Source of the DNA: Bacillaceae bacterium
GTDB lineage: Bacteria > Bacillota > Bacilli > JACDOE01
Length of the DNA: 64,000 bases
Reading direction: 5' to 3'
Assembly: GCA_017656255.1 (NCBI GenBank)
Contig: JACDOE010000001.1
Coordinates: forward strand, 747,205 to 811,204
Positions within the stretch are counted from its first letter, which is position 1. Each line of letters begins with the position of its first letter. Position numbers and translations under genes: made by a program. This document shows, piece after piece, positions 1 to 9,061 of the stretch. Below the pieces are notes generated by a model. The model was not told the DNA's origin. It saw only the letters and a list, made by a program, of their open reading frames with translations, and did no database searches.

Positions 1-58
1 AAAATCTTACTTATTATTAAATATTCATTCTCGCTTTGTCAAACTTCGGTTTCTTAAA

Positions 59-1162
59 TTATGTGATATTGACATAAAACGACCCGGGCAATTGCCTGAT
101 TTTACGTTTTACCTGAAGTGATATCAGGGCCTTGTGAACCTGTGCCGGATTAAGTCCGGAACACCGAATGATATCATCGATATGAATCTGAGTGTACTGG
201 ATGACTTCAAGTAACAGTCTTTCCTCATCTGTCACCCTATCATCCGAATCTCCAAGGTCATCCTGGTTATCATTATGTTCCACATGAACGCCCGGATATT
301 CCACAAATATATCATTCGCCTCTGCGATCAATTTGGCTCCCTGTTGAATCAACCGGTTGGGACCGGTACTTTTCGCAGATAAAACGGGGCCGGGAACGGC
401 AAAAACATCCCTGCCCTGTTCAAGGGCGGCATCCGCAGTGATCAGAGACCCGCTCCGTGCGGCTGCTTCAACCACCACGACACCACGTGAGAGCCCGCTA
501 ATGATTCGATTGCGTACGGGGAACAAACCTTTGCGTGGTTGCGTTCCGGGAGAAAATTCAGAAAGGACGAGCCCGGACTTTATTATCTCCTCATAAAGTT
601 TCCTGTTTCGACTCGGATAGACAATATCAACGCCGCCACCGAGTACTGCAACCGTCGCGTGTTTGTTTCGGGCCGCCAGGGCTCCCCGGTGAGCCTCTTC
701 ATCAATGCCTTCTGCCATCCCGGAGACCACGACCCATCCCTGTCGAACTATTTTTTGCGCCAGTTTGTTTGCGACTATTTTTCCGTAACTGGTAGGACGA
801 CGTGTTCCGACAATGCCGATCATCGGTAAATTCAGAAAGGAAAAATCGCCTTTTCCGTAAAGAATGGGAGGCGGGTCATCAATTTGAGACAACCACGCCG
901 GATATTCGGGATCGAGAAGGGTAACAGCTGATATCTTTTTGTCTTCCAGATTGTTTTGGATCCTGTGAACCATCCGCGGGTTTAATGATTCTGCGACTTT
1001 CTGCGCAACCTCAATCTTGATGTTCATTAATGCTTTGATCTTTTCCGGTCCGGAACCTTTTAACGTTTCTATGTCGGGCCGTCCATCGACAATCTTCCGG
1101 ATGATGCGCGAGCCGATGCCATCAACGTGATGGATGGCGATCAGATAATCTCTGGTTTGCAT
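59..1162 (-). CDS. dprA: DNA-processing protein DprA (Smf)
   Basis: DprA loads RecA on incoming single-stranded DNA during natural transformation and is cytosolic. The 367-residue protein has an N-terminal helix-hairpin-helix-like segment (about 1-70), a Rossmann-type DNA-binding core with GTRRPTSYG near 119-127 and SGMAEGIDEEAH near 147-158, and a C-terminal winged-helix segment (about 305-365). Length is usual for the family. It lies downstream of sucCD on the same strand, after a terminator, as in Bacillus, where topA follows; topA would lie left of position 1. The first 58 bases of the window hold nothing recognisable. A ComM/YifB homologue lies at 14930-16522. Confidence 0.96.
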   Translation of the reverse strand: MQTRDYLIAIHHVDGIGSRIIRKIVDGRPDIETLKGSGPEKIKALMNIKIEVAQKVAESLNPRMVHRIQNNLEDKKISAVTLLDPEYPAWLSQIDDPPPILYGKGDFSFLNLPMIGIVGTRRPTSYGKIVANKLAQKIVRQGWVVVSGMAEGIDEEAHRGALAARNKHATVAVLGGGVDIVYPSRNRKLYEEIIKSGLVLSEFSPGTQPRKGLFPVRNRIISGLSRGVVVVEAAARSGSLITADAALEQGRDVFAVPGPVLSAKSTGPNRLIQQGAKLIAEANDIFVEYPGVHVEHNDNQDDLGDSDDRVTDEERLLLEVIQYTQIHIDDIIRCSGLNPAQVHKALISLQVKRKIRQLPGSFYVNIT

Positions 1163-1261
1163 GTGACACCCTTCCTCTCAGCAAGTTACATGCTTTTTTC
1201 GACGAAAAAGCGTCTGACCCTGCCGAAGGAAAATTTTTGAGTGCGTAAAATATTTGCATAC

Positions 1262-1291
1262 AAAAAACCCGGCATTTAAGCCAGGTTTTTT
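1262..1291 (-). terminator. Rho-independent terminator after sucCD
   Basis: An inverted repeat pairs AAAAAACCCGGC with GCCAGGTTTTTT around a short loop, just past the sucD stop codon. On the minus strand the stem is followed by a T run. It separates sucCD from dprA. Confidence 0.8.
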
Positions 1292-1306
1292 GTGGTTATA
1301 ACCGGT

Positions 1307-2209
1307 TTATTTGATCAGGCATTTTTCGTAAAGGCCTTTTTCTTTCAACACTTCAATCAGGGTATCACCGATCACAGCAGGTGTTTTGGCCACGCGCACA
1401 CCACATTCTTCCAGTTTGGCGATTTTTTCCTTGGCTGTTCCCTTACCACCGGAAATGATGGCGCCGGCATGCCCCATGCGTTTTCCCGGAGGTGCCGTCT
1501 GACCGCCGATAAATCCGACAACCGGTTTTGTCATGTTGGCCTTGATCCATTCTGCTGCTTCTTCTTCTGCTGTTCCTCCGATTTCACCGATCATGATCAC
1601 AGCTTCAGTCTCGGGGTCTTCATTGAATTTCTCCAGAACGTCGATGAATTCCATACCCTTAACCGGGTCTCCTCCGATTCCGACAGCGGTCGATTGTCCG
1701 ATATTCTGGGTGGACAGCTGATGGACTGCCTCATAAGTCAGCGTTCCACTGCGGGATACGATTCCGATTTTACCGGGTTTGTGGATGTAGCCGGGCATAA
1801 TACCGATTTTGCATTCGCCGGGTGTAATGACACCGGGACAGTTCGGCCCGATCAACAGGCTCTTTTTCCCTTCCATGTATTTCTTGACTTTCACCATGTC
1901 CAGGACCGGAATCCCTTCCGTGATACATACGATCAACGGAATTTCCGCATCCACGGCTTCCATGATCGCGTCAGCGGCAAATGCCGGCGGTACGTAGATT
2001 ACGGTAGCATCGGCACCGGTTTTTTCAACAGCTTCCGCCACAGTATCAAATACCGGAATCCCTTCTACTTCGGTACCCCCTTTACCGGGAGTCACCCCGC
2101 CGACCATGTTGGTTCCGTATTCGACAGCCTGTTTTGTATGAAATAAACCGGTTGATCCGGTAATTCCCTGCGTAATAACTTTGGTATCTTTATTCACCAG
2201 GATACTCAT
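1307..2209 (-). CDS. sucD: Succinyl-CoA ligase (ADP-forming), alpha subunit
   Basis: The alpha subunit of succinyl-CoA synthetase catalyses succinyl-CoA + ADP + Pi to succinate + ATP + CoA in the TCA cycle. The 300-residue protein has the CoA-binding N-terminal domain (GITGSTG near 15-21) and the ligase domain with the phosphorylated histidine in GHAGA (His247). It starts 16 bases after sucC and ends before a clear terminator, so sucCD forms a two-gene operon. Position next to dprA and the ylq genes matches Bacillus. All expected active-site segments are intact. Confidence 0.97.
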   Translation of the reverse strand: MSILVNKDTKVITQGITGSTGLFHTKQAVEYGTNMVGGVTPGKGGTEVEGIPVFDTVAEAVEKTGADATVIYVPPAFAADAIMEAVDAEIPLIVCITEGIPVLDMVKVKKYMEGKKSLLIGPNCPGVITPGECKIGIMPGYIHKPGKIGIVSRSGTLTYEAVHQLSTQNIGQSTAVGIGGDPVKGMEFIDVLEKFNEDPETEAVIMIGEIGGTAEEEAAEWIKANMTKPVVGFIGGQTAPPGKRMGHAGAIISGGKGTAKEKIAKLEECGVRVAKTPAVIGDTLIEVLKEKGLYEKCLIK

Positions 2210-2225
2210 AAAACAATACGCCCCC

Positions 2226-3386
2226 CTATTTTACTAGTGATACGATTTTTTCTGCTGCATCAGCCATGGATTCAGCAGCCACAATGTTTAATCCGGACTC
2301 ATTCAGAATCTTCTTACCGAGTTCCACGTTAGTACCTTCGAGGCGAACGACCAGCGGACGATCGATACCGACCTGTTTGGCCGCTTCCACAACACCGTTG
2401 GCGATGACGTCACACTTCATGATACCACCGAAAATGTTAACCAGAATGCCTTTTACATTATCATCATCAAGAATGATCTTGAAGGCTTCGGTTACTTTTT
2501 CTGTGGTAGCACCGCCGCCGACATCAAGGAAGTTTGCCGGCTCTCCACCGTAATGCTTGATGATATCCATGGTTGCCATGGCCAGTCCGGCCCCGTTAAC
2601 CATACAACCGATATTTCCATCAAGTGCGATATAACTCAGGTCATATTTGGAAGCTTCGATTTCTTTGGGGTCTTCTTCATCCAGATCGCGTAATTCCTGA
2701 ACCTCAGGATGACGGAACAGGGCATTGGAATCAAAATTTAATTTGGCATCCAGTGCCATGACTTCACCGTCTCCTGTTACAACGAGCGGATTGATTTCAG
2801 CGATGGAGCAATCTTTGCTCACAAAAGCCTGATAGAGGCCCATCATAAACTTGACGGCTTTATTTACCAGCTCTTTTGGGATATTAATGGCAAAAGCCAG
2901 TTTTCTTGCCTGGAACGGCATTAAACCAACTGCCGGATCAATCACTTCTTTAAAGATTTTTTCGGGAGTTTTGGCTGCCACTTCTTCGATCTCAGTACCT
3001 CCCTCTTCAGAAGCCATCATGACAACACGGTTGGTGCTTCTGTCTACGACGAGTCCGACATAATATTCTTTCTTGATGTCGCAACCTTCTTCAATCCATA
3101 ACCGTTTGACTTCTTTTCCTTCAGGTCCGGTCTGATGGGTTACCAGTACCTTTCCTAAAAGTTCTTCAGCATAGGAGCGAACTTCATCCAGGTTTTTGGC
3201 CACCTTCACTCCACCTGCTTTACCCCGTCCTCCTGCATGAATCTGTGCCTTGACGACGGTTACTCCGGTACCCAGAGACTTGGCTGCTTCTACGGCTTCA
3301 TCAACAGAAAAAGCCACTTTCCCTTCAGGTACCCGGACACAATACTGTTTCAGTATCTCTTTGCCCTGATACTCATGGATATTCAT
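2226..3386 (-). CDS. sucC: Succinyl-CoA ligase (ADP-forming), beta subunit
   Basis: The ATP-grasp beta subunit pairs with SucD. The 386 residues match the normal family length. The N-terminal [12 protein letters not shown] start, the glycine-rich [12 protein letters not shown] segment (nucleotide binding), INPLVV and the LDVGGGAT segment of the CoA-ligase domain are present. An AGGAGG-type ribosome binding site lies just upstream of the ATG. It is the first gene of the sucCD operon. The 136-base gap upstream contains an imperfect inverted repeat (CATGTACT/AAGACATG, 3434-3456) but no convincing promoter. Confidence 0.97.
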   Translation of the reverse strand: MNIHEYQGKEILKQYCVRVPEGKVAFSVDEAVEAAKSLGTGVTVVKAQIHAGGRGKAGGVKVAKNLDEVRSYAEELLGKVLVTHQTGPEGKEVKRLWIEEGCDIKKEYYVGLVVDRSTNRVVMMASEEGGTEIEEVAAKTPEKIFKEVIDPAVGLMPFQARKLAFAINIPKELVNKAVKFMMGLYQAFVSKDCSIAEINPLVVTGDGEVMALDAKLNFDSNALFRHPEVQELRDLDEEDPKEIEASKYDLSYIALDGNIGCMVNGAGLAMATMDIIKHYGGEPANFLDVGGGATTEKVTEAFKIILDDDNVKGILVNIFGGIMKCDVIANGVVEAAKQVGIDRPLVVRLEGTNVELGKKILNESGLNIVAAESMADAAEKIVSLVK

Positions 3387-3522
3387 ACTCCATCCTCCTA
3401 TCTCTTTGTGAAAAAATTTACATAAATGCCTGACATGTACTGAAAATCAAGACATGCCGGCGATAGTCAACACACCAAGTATAGGATATTCGAGCCATTT
3501 TGCAAAATTCCTGCTCCAATGA

Positions 3523-4653
3523 TCAGTTTTTAAAATTTTCCATGACCCGATCGACAATCGCCTGCTGAATCCCTTCTCTTTCATAAGCCTGGTTTTTATA
3601 GATAAAACCATCGGGATAAACGGCAACCGGAATTATTGTATCATTAATTTTGAATTGGAGCATCATGGATGGGGAATTTTTATTTAAATTTATATCTGCC
3701 GGCTCCCCTGTGGAAAGAAGTCTGACGAAAAAATGGGTGATGGATCTCACTTCAAGGGGATCCGTTCCTTCTCCCCCCACCAAGATTTCCGCCTTCGGAA
3801 GCATCTCCGCCATATCAATCAATTTAATCTCACTGGATTTAAAGAGATATTTGATATGACCGGGCGAATAATCCATCAGGGGAATCTGTTTTTTTAAAGG
3901 GCCATATAAAGATTCTTTCAACTGGTAGTATGACCTTTTCTCTCCCAGATCAACCGATAAAAGTGTCGGGGAGATGAGTTCAACTTCTATTATTTGTTTT
4001 CCGCCAACATCCAGTTCCAGTACGTAATATGGATACAGGGGATCTTGAATGCGGGGGGGCTCCTGAATAAAACGCGCATTCTGGAGAGATTGTGTGATCA
4101 CACGGACATCTTCACCACTGAATTGTTTGGTCTGTCCCAGATCACGAGCTGATATCATAATACGGTCAATTTGAAGGTTATCAAAAAAATGATTACCGGC
4201 ATAATTTTCAACCAGGTCCATAAGCAAAGTAACAGTAGAGCCTGTATAATATGTATCTCCCAACTTGACTCCGTTTTCACCGACCTGCATTACAACCGGA
4301 TCATCCTGCTGATTCCAGAAAACAACGGTATAGTCAAAGGTGCTGAGTGTTTTATCAGATTTTTGCAGAGTAGGCAACAGGTCCTGAATGTCAGTGATAA
4401 ACGGATCCAGTTCCACGTTGATTTCAGAACCGTCCATTGATATAATTGTGATTTTCTTGACATCCTGAAGCAGACTGGCCATATCTCCTGACGAGGAAGA
4501 TGATTCCGTAACAGTCTCGATTTCGGCCGTCTCCTGAACCGTATTTTTAGACACATTCTGGTCATCTGCGGTGTCGTTACTGCATCCGGATACAAACAGG
4601 GCGATGCCGAACAGACTTAATACCAGTGCGTAACCCCTGGAGCCACGTCTCAA
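3523..4653 (-). CDS. Lipoprotein of unknown function
   Basis: Function not recognised. The protein is predicted to be 376 residues, starting at a TTG (4653) that has GGAGGAG seven bases upstream. This start gives a classic lipoprotein signal: MRRGSRG, a hydrophobic core, then lipobox VSGC with Cys24. An upstream in-frame ATG at 4716 would add 21 residues before the signal and is less likely. After Cys24 comes an acidic Ser/Thr-rich linker of about 45 residues, then a mixed alpha/beta region with several GENGV/GGEGTD turns and no catalytic motif that I can identify. No membrane segment follows. It is monocistronic, with the sda terminator just upstream. The lipoprotein call is firm; the function is open. 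Confidence 0.8.
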   Translation of the reverse strand: MRRGSRGYALVLSLFGIALFVSGCSNDTADDQNVSKNTVQETAEIETVTESSSSSGDMASLLQDVKKITIISMDGSEINVELDPFITDIQDLLPTLQKSDKTLSTFDYTVVFWNQQDDPVVMQVGENGVKLGDTYYTGSTVTLLMDLVENYAGNHFFDNLQIDRIMISARDLGQTKQFSGEDVRVITQSLQNARFIQEPPRIQDPLYPYYVLELDVGGKQIIEVELISPTLLSVDLGEKRSYYQLKESLYGPLKKQIPLMDYSPGHIKYLFKSSEIKLIDMAEMLPKAEILVGGEGTDPLEVRSITHFFVRLLSTGEPADINLNKNSPSMMLQFKINDTIIPVAVYPDGFIYKNQAYEREGIQQAIVDRVMENFKN

Positions 4654-4743
4654 AAAAATCTCCTCCCCCAGTGCATAAAATAAAAGACCTTTCATATCAT
4701 TCTTTAATAGGTTCATATCTTTTCCCCATTATCCAAATTATAA

Positions 4744-4777
4744 CGAAAAAAAACCGTTACTTCTATAAGTAACGGTT
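4744..4777 (-). terminator. Rho-independent terminator of sda
   Basis: A near-perfect stem AAACCGTTACTT / AAGTAACGGTTT with a four-base loop is followed on the minus strand by a run of eight T. It lies 30 bases past the sda stop codon. Confidence 0.9.
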
Positions 4778-4806
4778 TGAAATCTGGAAATTCTGCAGGA
4801 GAGAAG

Positions 4807-4965
4807 TTATACAACCTGCTTTTGCCCCATTTTTTCGTGCAGAACTCTGTCAAGTCCGCGGTGTTCAATCTCTTTTTTTAAGAGTTGAATAAAATCCTGT
4901 TCCAGATTCAGGTCCACCGCTTTCCAGTATGCCTGCAACAGAGCTTCGTCACTCAAAAGATACAT
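4807..4965 (-). CDS. sda: Sporulation histidine-kinase inhibitor Sda
   Basis: Sda is a small helical-hairpin protein that binds the dimerisation domain of sporulation kinases such as KinA and blocks entry into sporulation when replication is active or blocked. The core LSDEALLQAYWKAVDLNLEQ and DFIQLLKKEIEHRGL matches the family (LSDE..., N/D-L-N-x-DFI, EIxxRxL). The start at 4965 is chosen because GGGAGG lies eight bases upstream; it gives 52 residues, close to the 46-52 usual for Sda. A longer frame from 5010 would add 15 non-family residues. The gene is monocistronic, with its own promoter carrying DnaA-box-like sites (5011-5147) and its own terminator (4744-4777). Confidence 0.92.
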   Translation of the reverse strand: MYLLSDEALLQAYWKAVDLNLEQDFIQLLKKEIEHRGLDRVLHEKMGQKQVV

Positions 4966-5010
4966 CCGTGAAACCTCCCGTAACCTGTCCTTGTCTGTTT
5001 GTGTACCCAA

Positions 5011-5147
5011 ATTTTATCATCCGTCTCCCGGACGAACAAGTGTACGACTCATCCACAGCAACCTGTGGATATCATGTGTATGAATTGTGTATATCCCGTT
5101 TAAGGCCTGTCCCAACCATGTGGTTTTTGGGGACAAGTTTATCCACA
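5011..5147 (-). promoter_or_regulatory. sda promoter with three DnaA-box-like sites
   Basis: On the minus strand a SigA-type promoter reads TTGTTC (5034-5039), 17-base spacer, TAAAAT (5011-5016). Upstream of the -35 lie a perfect DnaA box TTATCCACA (5139-5147) and two one-mismatch boxes: TCATCCACA (5049-5057) and ATATCCACA read on the minus strand (5064-5072). In B. subtilis, DnaA activates sda through boxes in its promoter. The same arrangement here supports that regulation by inference. Confidence 0.75.
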
Positions 5148-5215
5148 TTTTGAGTTCAAATAAAGATTGTCGACAATTGATGAACGAAAATCGGAATATT
5201 ACAATCTTCTCTATT

Positions 5216-6853
5216 TTACTGAAAGCTTTGTAGAAATTTGACTCTTTCCCCCATGGGAGGAGGCTCATTTCCTTCTGTTACAATCTCCAGAACGGATGGT
5301 CCCGGCTGGGAAATCAGGTCGCTGACCATCGATTCCGTCAGTTCAACGGGAGATTGAACCTGCCTGCTGGCAATGCCCCACGCCGCTGTAACACTGGAAA
5401 TATTGACACGCCTCTGCGAAAACGCTTCCAGGCTTCTGTTATATTGTATTAAATGACCGTGATGCACCATCCCCAGCCGTGCATCATTCACGATGACAAA
5501 CAGGACAGGAAGTCCCAGTTCCCTGGCTGTCAATATTTCATTTCCATGCATATAAAAACAGCCGTCGCCTGTTATAGTAACAACGGTTCTTTGAGGATTA
5601 GCCAGTTTCCCTCCGATCGACGATGCAATTCCGGATCCCATTGATCCGAATTTCAGTTCAATATTAAAAGATTGATTCCGGGTCACTTTGAGGTCACGAA
5701 TAAAATAATTCATGAATCCCCCGATGTCCAGATGGTAAAACGTATCGTGCGGCAACAGTTCCTGTAATCGATGGACATATCGGGAAAGAGAATCGCTTGT
5801 TTGAAAAAGGGGTTCTACAGTGTCCCCGGGGTGGACCGTTTTTGTTTTTTCCATTTCAGCCACTGTTGGGTGATCTCCGTTTTCGATGAAGAACTGCAGA
5901 ACACGTTTGACATCATCTTGAATCGCAACATCTGCCTGATAGTTTTTATGAAACTCGGAAGGATCGATATCGACATGAATCAGGGTTCTTCCACGGGCTA
6001 ACGCCGGATTCCAGCCGGATGTAGCGGCTTCTCCCAGACTGGAACCTGCCACCAGCAGCACGTCAAAGGATCCTTTGTTGATCAAGCGGGTTGCCGCCGA
6101 ATTGGATGCCAGTCCATAGACCCCGTACGAAAGCGGATGATCCTCCGGAAAAGTCCCTTTCCCTGCTGGAGAGGTGACCACAGGCCAGCCCATTTGTTCG
6201 GCATAACCGATCAATTCAGCTTTCGCTTTTTTGGCCCCTTTTCCGACAAAAATACAGCCCGTTTTGCCGGTTATCATCTTCAGGGCAGAACGAGCTGTAT
6301 CTTTGTTGAACGAGGGTATTTTCCGTTGTGGGATGACAAAAGAAGTATCAGGCTTTATTTTTTTCATCTGAATATCAAGCGGAATCGCCATATGCACCGG
6401 ACCGGGAACCTCATCCAGTGCTCTTTTCATCAATTCCGGCAGAAGGGAAACGGCTTTGTCCGCGGAATCAATCAAAACACTTTCTCTGGTAATGGATTGA
6501 TAAATCGGGACAGCATCCAGTTCTTGTGCACCGCCTTTTCCCCGGGCAGCCGTGGGCACAGCTCCCGTAATAAAGATGACGGGCAATTTCTCCGCATGAC
6601 AATGAGCAGCAGCCGTTACTAGATTGGTGGCTCCGGGTCCGCTTGATCCCAGACAGACGGCAGGTTCACCGGATTCCCTGGCATATGCGGCAGCCATAAA
6701 TCCCGCCGCCGCTTCATGTTTGGCAATCACCGGCTGAATGTCCACCTCATGTATCGTATCGTAGATGGCATTGATGGAACCGGCCGGAATACCGAACACA
6801 TACCGAACCCCGCATTCTTGAAAATACTTCAGCACATAATCCGCTACACGCAT
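5216..6853 (-). CDS. Thiamine-pyrophosphate enzyme, acetolactate-synthase/pyruvate-oxidase-like
   Basis: A three-domain TPP-dependent enzyme of 545 residues. It has the pyrimidine-binding domain with the catalytic glutamate in KHEAAAG (Glu47), a central Rossmann-type domain (about 185-325), and the PP-binding domain with GDGCFYMHGNEI (from 429) ending at N-D near 456. This is the layout of acetolactate synthase large subunit, pyruvate oxidase and relatives; the substrate cannot be settled from sequence. No acetolactate synthase small subunit, valine or isoleucine gene is adjacent, so a biosynthetic ALS role is not supported by context. The start codon overlaps the upstream histidine-kinase gene by 10 bases, which suggests translational coupling. 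Probable last gene of an MFS-DCC-kinase-TPP operon. A 12-base palindrome (ATTGTCGACAAT) lies just beyond its stop. Confidence 0.85.
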   Translation of the reverse strand: MRVADYVLKYFQECGVRYVFGIPAGSINAIYDTIHEVDIQPVIAKHEAAAGFMAAAYARESGEPAVCLGSSGPGATNLVTAAAHCHAEKLPVIFITGAVPTAARGKGGAQELDAVPIYQSITRESVLIDSADKAVSLLPELMKRALDEVPGPVHMAIPLDIQMKKIKPDTSFVIPQRKIPSFNKDTARSALKMITGKTGCIFVGKGAKKAKAELIGYAEQMGWPVVTSPAGKGTFPEDHPLSYGVYGLASNSAATRLINKGSFDVLLVAGSSLGEAATSGWNPALARGRTLIHVDIDPSEFHKNYQADVAIQDDVKRVLQFFIENGDHPTVAEMEKTKTVHPGDTVEPLFQTSDSLSRYVHRLQELLPHDTFYHLDIGGFMNYFIRDLKVTRNQSFNIELKFGSMGSGIASSIGGKLANPQRTVVTITGDGCFYMHGNEILTARELGLPVLFVIVNDARLGMVHHGHLIQYNRSLEAFSQRRVNISSVTAAWGIASRQVQSPVELTESMVSDLISQPGPSVLEIVTEGNEPPPMGERVKFLQSFQ

Positions 6854-8634
6854 GTTAATCCCCCTTCGGTAGGAAGAGAATATGAAAAACGACTTCCCTT
6901 ACCTTCTTGTGAAGTCACCCATATTTCCCCGTTGTGAAGTTCGATGAATTCCTTTGAAATGGCAAGGCCAAGCCCCGATCCATCCTTCTGATAATGGGCC
7001 TGATAGAATTTTTCAAATATATTGGTCTGTTCTTGTTCCGATATGCCACTGCCGGTGTCGGCAACTTCTGTAATGACACTCGTCTGGTCCCGGTACACAT
7101 GGATGGAAATATGACCGGCCTCGGGAGTAAATTTATGGGCATTGGATAAAAGATTGAACAAGACCTGCTGGATGCGTTGCCTGTCCAGACATATTTGAGG
7201 GTTCTCAATATCCATTCGGACATTAACAGACTGGTTTTTTTTCTTAAATAGAGGCATAACCAGTTCCACGGTTTCTTCAACTAACGCCCGATAATCGGTT
7301 TTTCGGGGAACCAGCCTGATTTTTCCCTGCTCCAGTTTGGAAAAGTCGAGCAGTTCGTTGACCCGGGTCAATAATTTTTCTGTAGCCCGATCTGCCATGT
7401 CCAGCAATTGTCGTTGCTGAGGATTGACTGTGCCGACGATTTCCTTTTTTAAAATATCAATGGAGCCCATGATAGAGGTAATCGGGGTCCTTAATTCATG
7501 GGAAAGACTGGCGATCAGGTCGTCTTTGAACCGCACCAGGTCCTTTAATTCTTTCACCAGATTTTCCAGTTTCAGATTGGCCTCCTGCAATTCTACCGTT
7601 CTCTCTTTAACCAGAGAATCCAATTGTTCAGCATAAAGGGCATTGGACAGGGCTGTGGCCGTCACATCGGCTATGGTTTGAGCAAGACTGATTTCCGATT
7701 CACTGTAAGTACGGGGATGGTCGATGGACGGAAGTACAATCACTCCCATAACTTCCCCTTTCGCGATCATGGGCAGAGCCAGCAGGCTCTTAATGCCAAA
7801 AAATTGACAGACTTCGTGATTGAGACGCTTGTCCCGATCTACATCATCAATCGCTACAGGCTTACGGGTTTGAATGATTTCTTGAAACAGAGGATCTTCA
7901 TGCAACTCCTGATGCTTGTTTTGCCATTCTTCCTCACTGATGGAACTGGATTGTGCTATTCGGAAAGCCTGAAAACGGTTAATACCCGGGTCATACAGAT
8001 GAACGCCGATTTCACAGGCTGAGAGAGTCATATTCAGATATTTAAAAGCGGACTCCATAATTTGCCCGACTGACAACGACTGAGAAAGAGACCGGTTCAC
8101 GTCAAGAAGCAGTTTCTGCTGTTTCAAAAGCCTGCCGGTTTTTTCAAAAGCACGGGCATTGGTAATGGCAACCGTTGCCATGTTAACAAAACCTTCAATT
8201 GTTGTAATATCTTCCGGAGTCAAATTCATCGGTTTTCCGAAATCATGAACAAAAACCATCCCGAACACTTCATTTTCGACGATGACGGGGACGCCCAGGA
8301 TGGACTTGATCTGCATCAATTCCATTTTTGCAGGGTCCAGTCGCCCGTCCCGGGATGTGTTCGGAATGTAGACACTTTTTTGAGACTCAATGATTTTTCG
8401 TGCAAACCGGTCTTCCCGGGGGTCTATGACGAGTTGTTTAATATCGATTTGTTTGTTGTTTCCAGTGTGGCCGTAATAGATAGGGTTTTCTGGATGTTTC
8501 ATAAAAAAGCCGACCAGATCAGCGCGTGCAATCTCTTCCGCGATGGCATTCACCACATGTTGCAGGATTTGATCCAGATTTAGGTTGGCATTGATCTCTC
8601 TCGTAATATGGATGAACCTGTCCAGACTTTTCAT
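6844..8634 (-). CDS. Cytosolic GAF-domain sensor histidine kinase
   Basis: The 596-residue kinase has two GAF-like sensory domains (about 15-160 and 185-335), a coiled-coil linker (340-370), a HisKA dimerisation domain with the phospho-acceptor in SLSHELRTP (His379), and an HATPase domain with N box NLLSNAHKFTP, G1 DTGSGIS, F box FEKFYQ and G2 GSGLGLAISKEF. No transmembrane segment or signal peptide is present, so it should sense a cytosolic ligand or redox state. No response regulator is encoded nearby, so it is an orphan. It lies 19 bases after the DCC gene and overlaps the TPP-enzyme gene by 10 bases. Sda-sensitive sporulation kinases are also orphans, so a link to sporulation is possible but unproved. 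Confidence 0.92.
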   Translation of the reverse strand: MKSLDRFIHITREINANLNLDQILQHVVNAIAEEIARADLVGFFMKHPENPIYYGHTGNNKQIDIKQLVIDPREDRFARKIIESQKSVYIPNTSRDGRLDPAKMELMQIKSILGVPVIVENEVFGMVFVHDFGKPMNLTPEDITTIEGFVNMATVAITNARAFEKTGRLLKQQKLLLDVNRSLSQSLSVGQIMESAFKYLNMTLSACEIGVHLYDPGINRFQAFRIAQSSSISEEEWQNKHQELHEDPLFQEIIQTRKPVAIDDVDRDKRLNHEVCQFFGIKSLLALPMIAKGEVMGVIVLPSIDHPRTYSESEISLAQTIADVTATALSNALYAEQLDSLVKERTVELQEANLKLENLVKELKDLVRFKDDLIASLSHELRTPITSIMGSIDILKKEIVGTVNPQQRQLLDMADRATEKLLTRVNELLDFSKLEQGKIRLVPRKTDYRALVEETVELVMPLFKKKNQSVNVRMDIENPQICLDRQRIQQVLFNLLSNAHKFTPEAGHISIHVYRDQTSVITEVADTGSGISEQEQTNIFEKFYQAHYQKDGSGLGLAISKEFIELHNGEIWVTSQEGKGSRFSYSLPTEGGLTCV

Positions 8635-8653
8635 AATCTCTCAGCTCCGCTCC

Positions 8654-8974
8654 TTATTCCCAGTCAAAACGATAACGTCTCTTTGCAATAAAAAGATAGC
8701 ATTTCTGTCCGAGCCATGATACCCCTGGAATATATAACAGAGGGACCAGAAAATAAAAACGTGTCTGCCACAGAATAAGTCGGAGGGCATAAAATCCCTT
8801 ATAGATTTTACCCCTGTATTCAACATGAATCTGTTCAAAACATGATTCCGGATCGAGCCCGCACGCTTCAGCCGATTCCAGCGGAACCCATTGAACAGGC
8901 TTGCGCTCGATTGACTCAATCAAACGGCGAGATTTTCGGCATATGGGACACTGTTCATCATAGTACACAATCAT
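8654..8974 (-). CDS. DCC-family thiol-disulfide oxidoreductase-like protein (DUF393)
   Basis: A small thioredoxin-like protein with the diagnostic YYDEQCPICRK segment (DxxCxxC, Cys11 and Cys14 in the 106-residue product). The start at 8974 has GGGAG nine bases upstream; a longer frame from 9010 has no good ribosome binding site. The C-terminal half contains hydrophobic stretches (FYALRLILW, FYFLVPLLYIPGVSWLG) that fit a membrane-associated protein. The family is widespread but its substrate is not known. It lies between the MFS gene and the histidine-kinase gene on one strand, probably in one operon. Confidence 0.88.
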   Translation of the reverse strand: MIVYYDEQCPICRKSRRLIESIERKPVQWVPLESAEACGLDPESCFEQIHVEYRGKIYKGFYALRLILWQTRFYFLVPLLYIPGVSWLGQKCYLFIAKRRYRFDWE

Positions 8975-9061
8975 GATGGTCATCTCCCGTCTTTTTAACC
9001 ATCCGGGCACTGGATCGATGATGTTTTTCCTTATTGTAACATATCTGTTAAGTGATTGGAT

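Noticed and set aside
1192-1211. AT-rich hairpin upstream of dprA as a terminator
   Set aside because: Weak stem without GC pairs in the core or a T run; the sucCD terminator at 1262-1291 already serves this gap.
1292-2146. 284-codon plus-strand open frame
   Set aside because: Fully antisense to sucD, low-complexity Phe/His-rich translation, no ribosome binding site; a shadow of the real gene.
3434-3456. Inverted repeat CATGTACT/AAGACATG upstream of sucC as an operator
   Set aside because: Arms are imperfect and no promoter could be placed around it; kept only as a remark in the sucC entry.
5049-5147. Cluster of DnaA boxes as a replication origin
   Set aside because: Only three sites, no dnaA or dnaN gene, no AT-rich unwinding region; position upstream of sda explains them.
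5167-5178. 12-base palindrome ATTGTCGACAAT as a LexA site
   Set aside because: It does not match the Gram-positive LexA consensus (GAAC-N4-GTTC) and lies downstream of a gene, not at a promoter.
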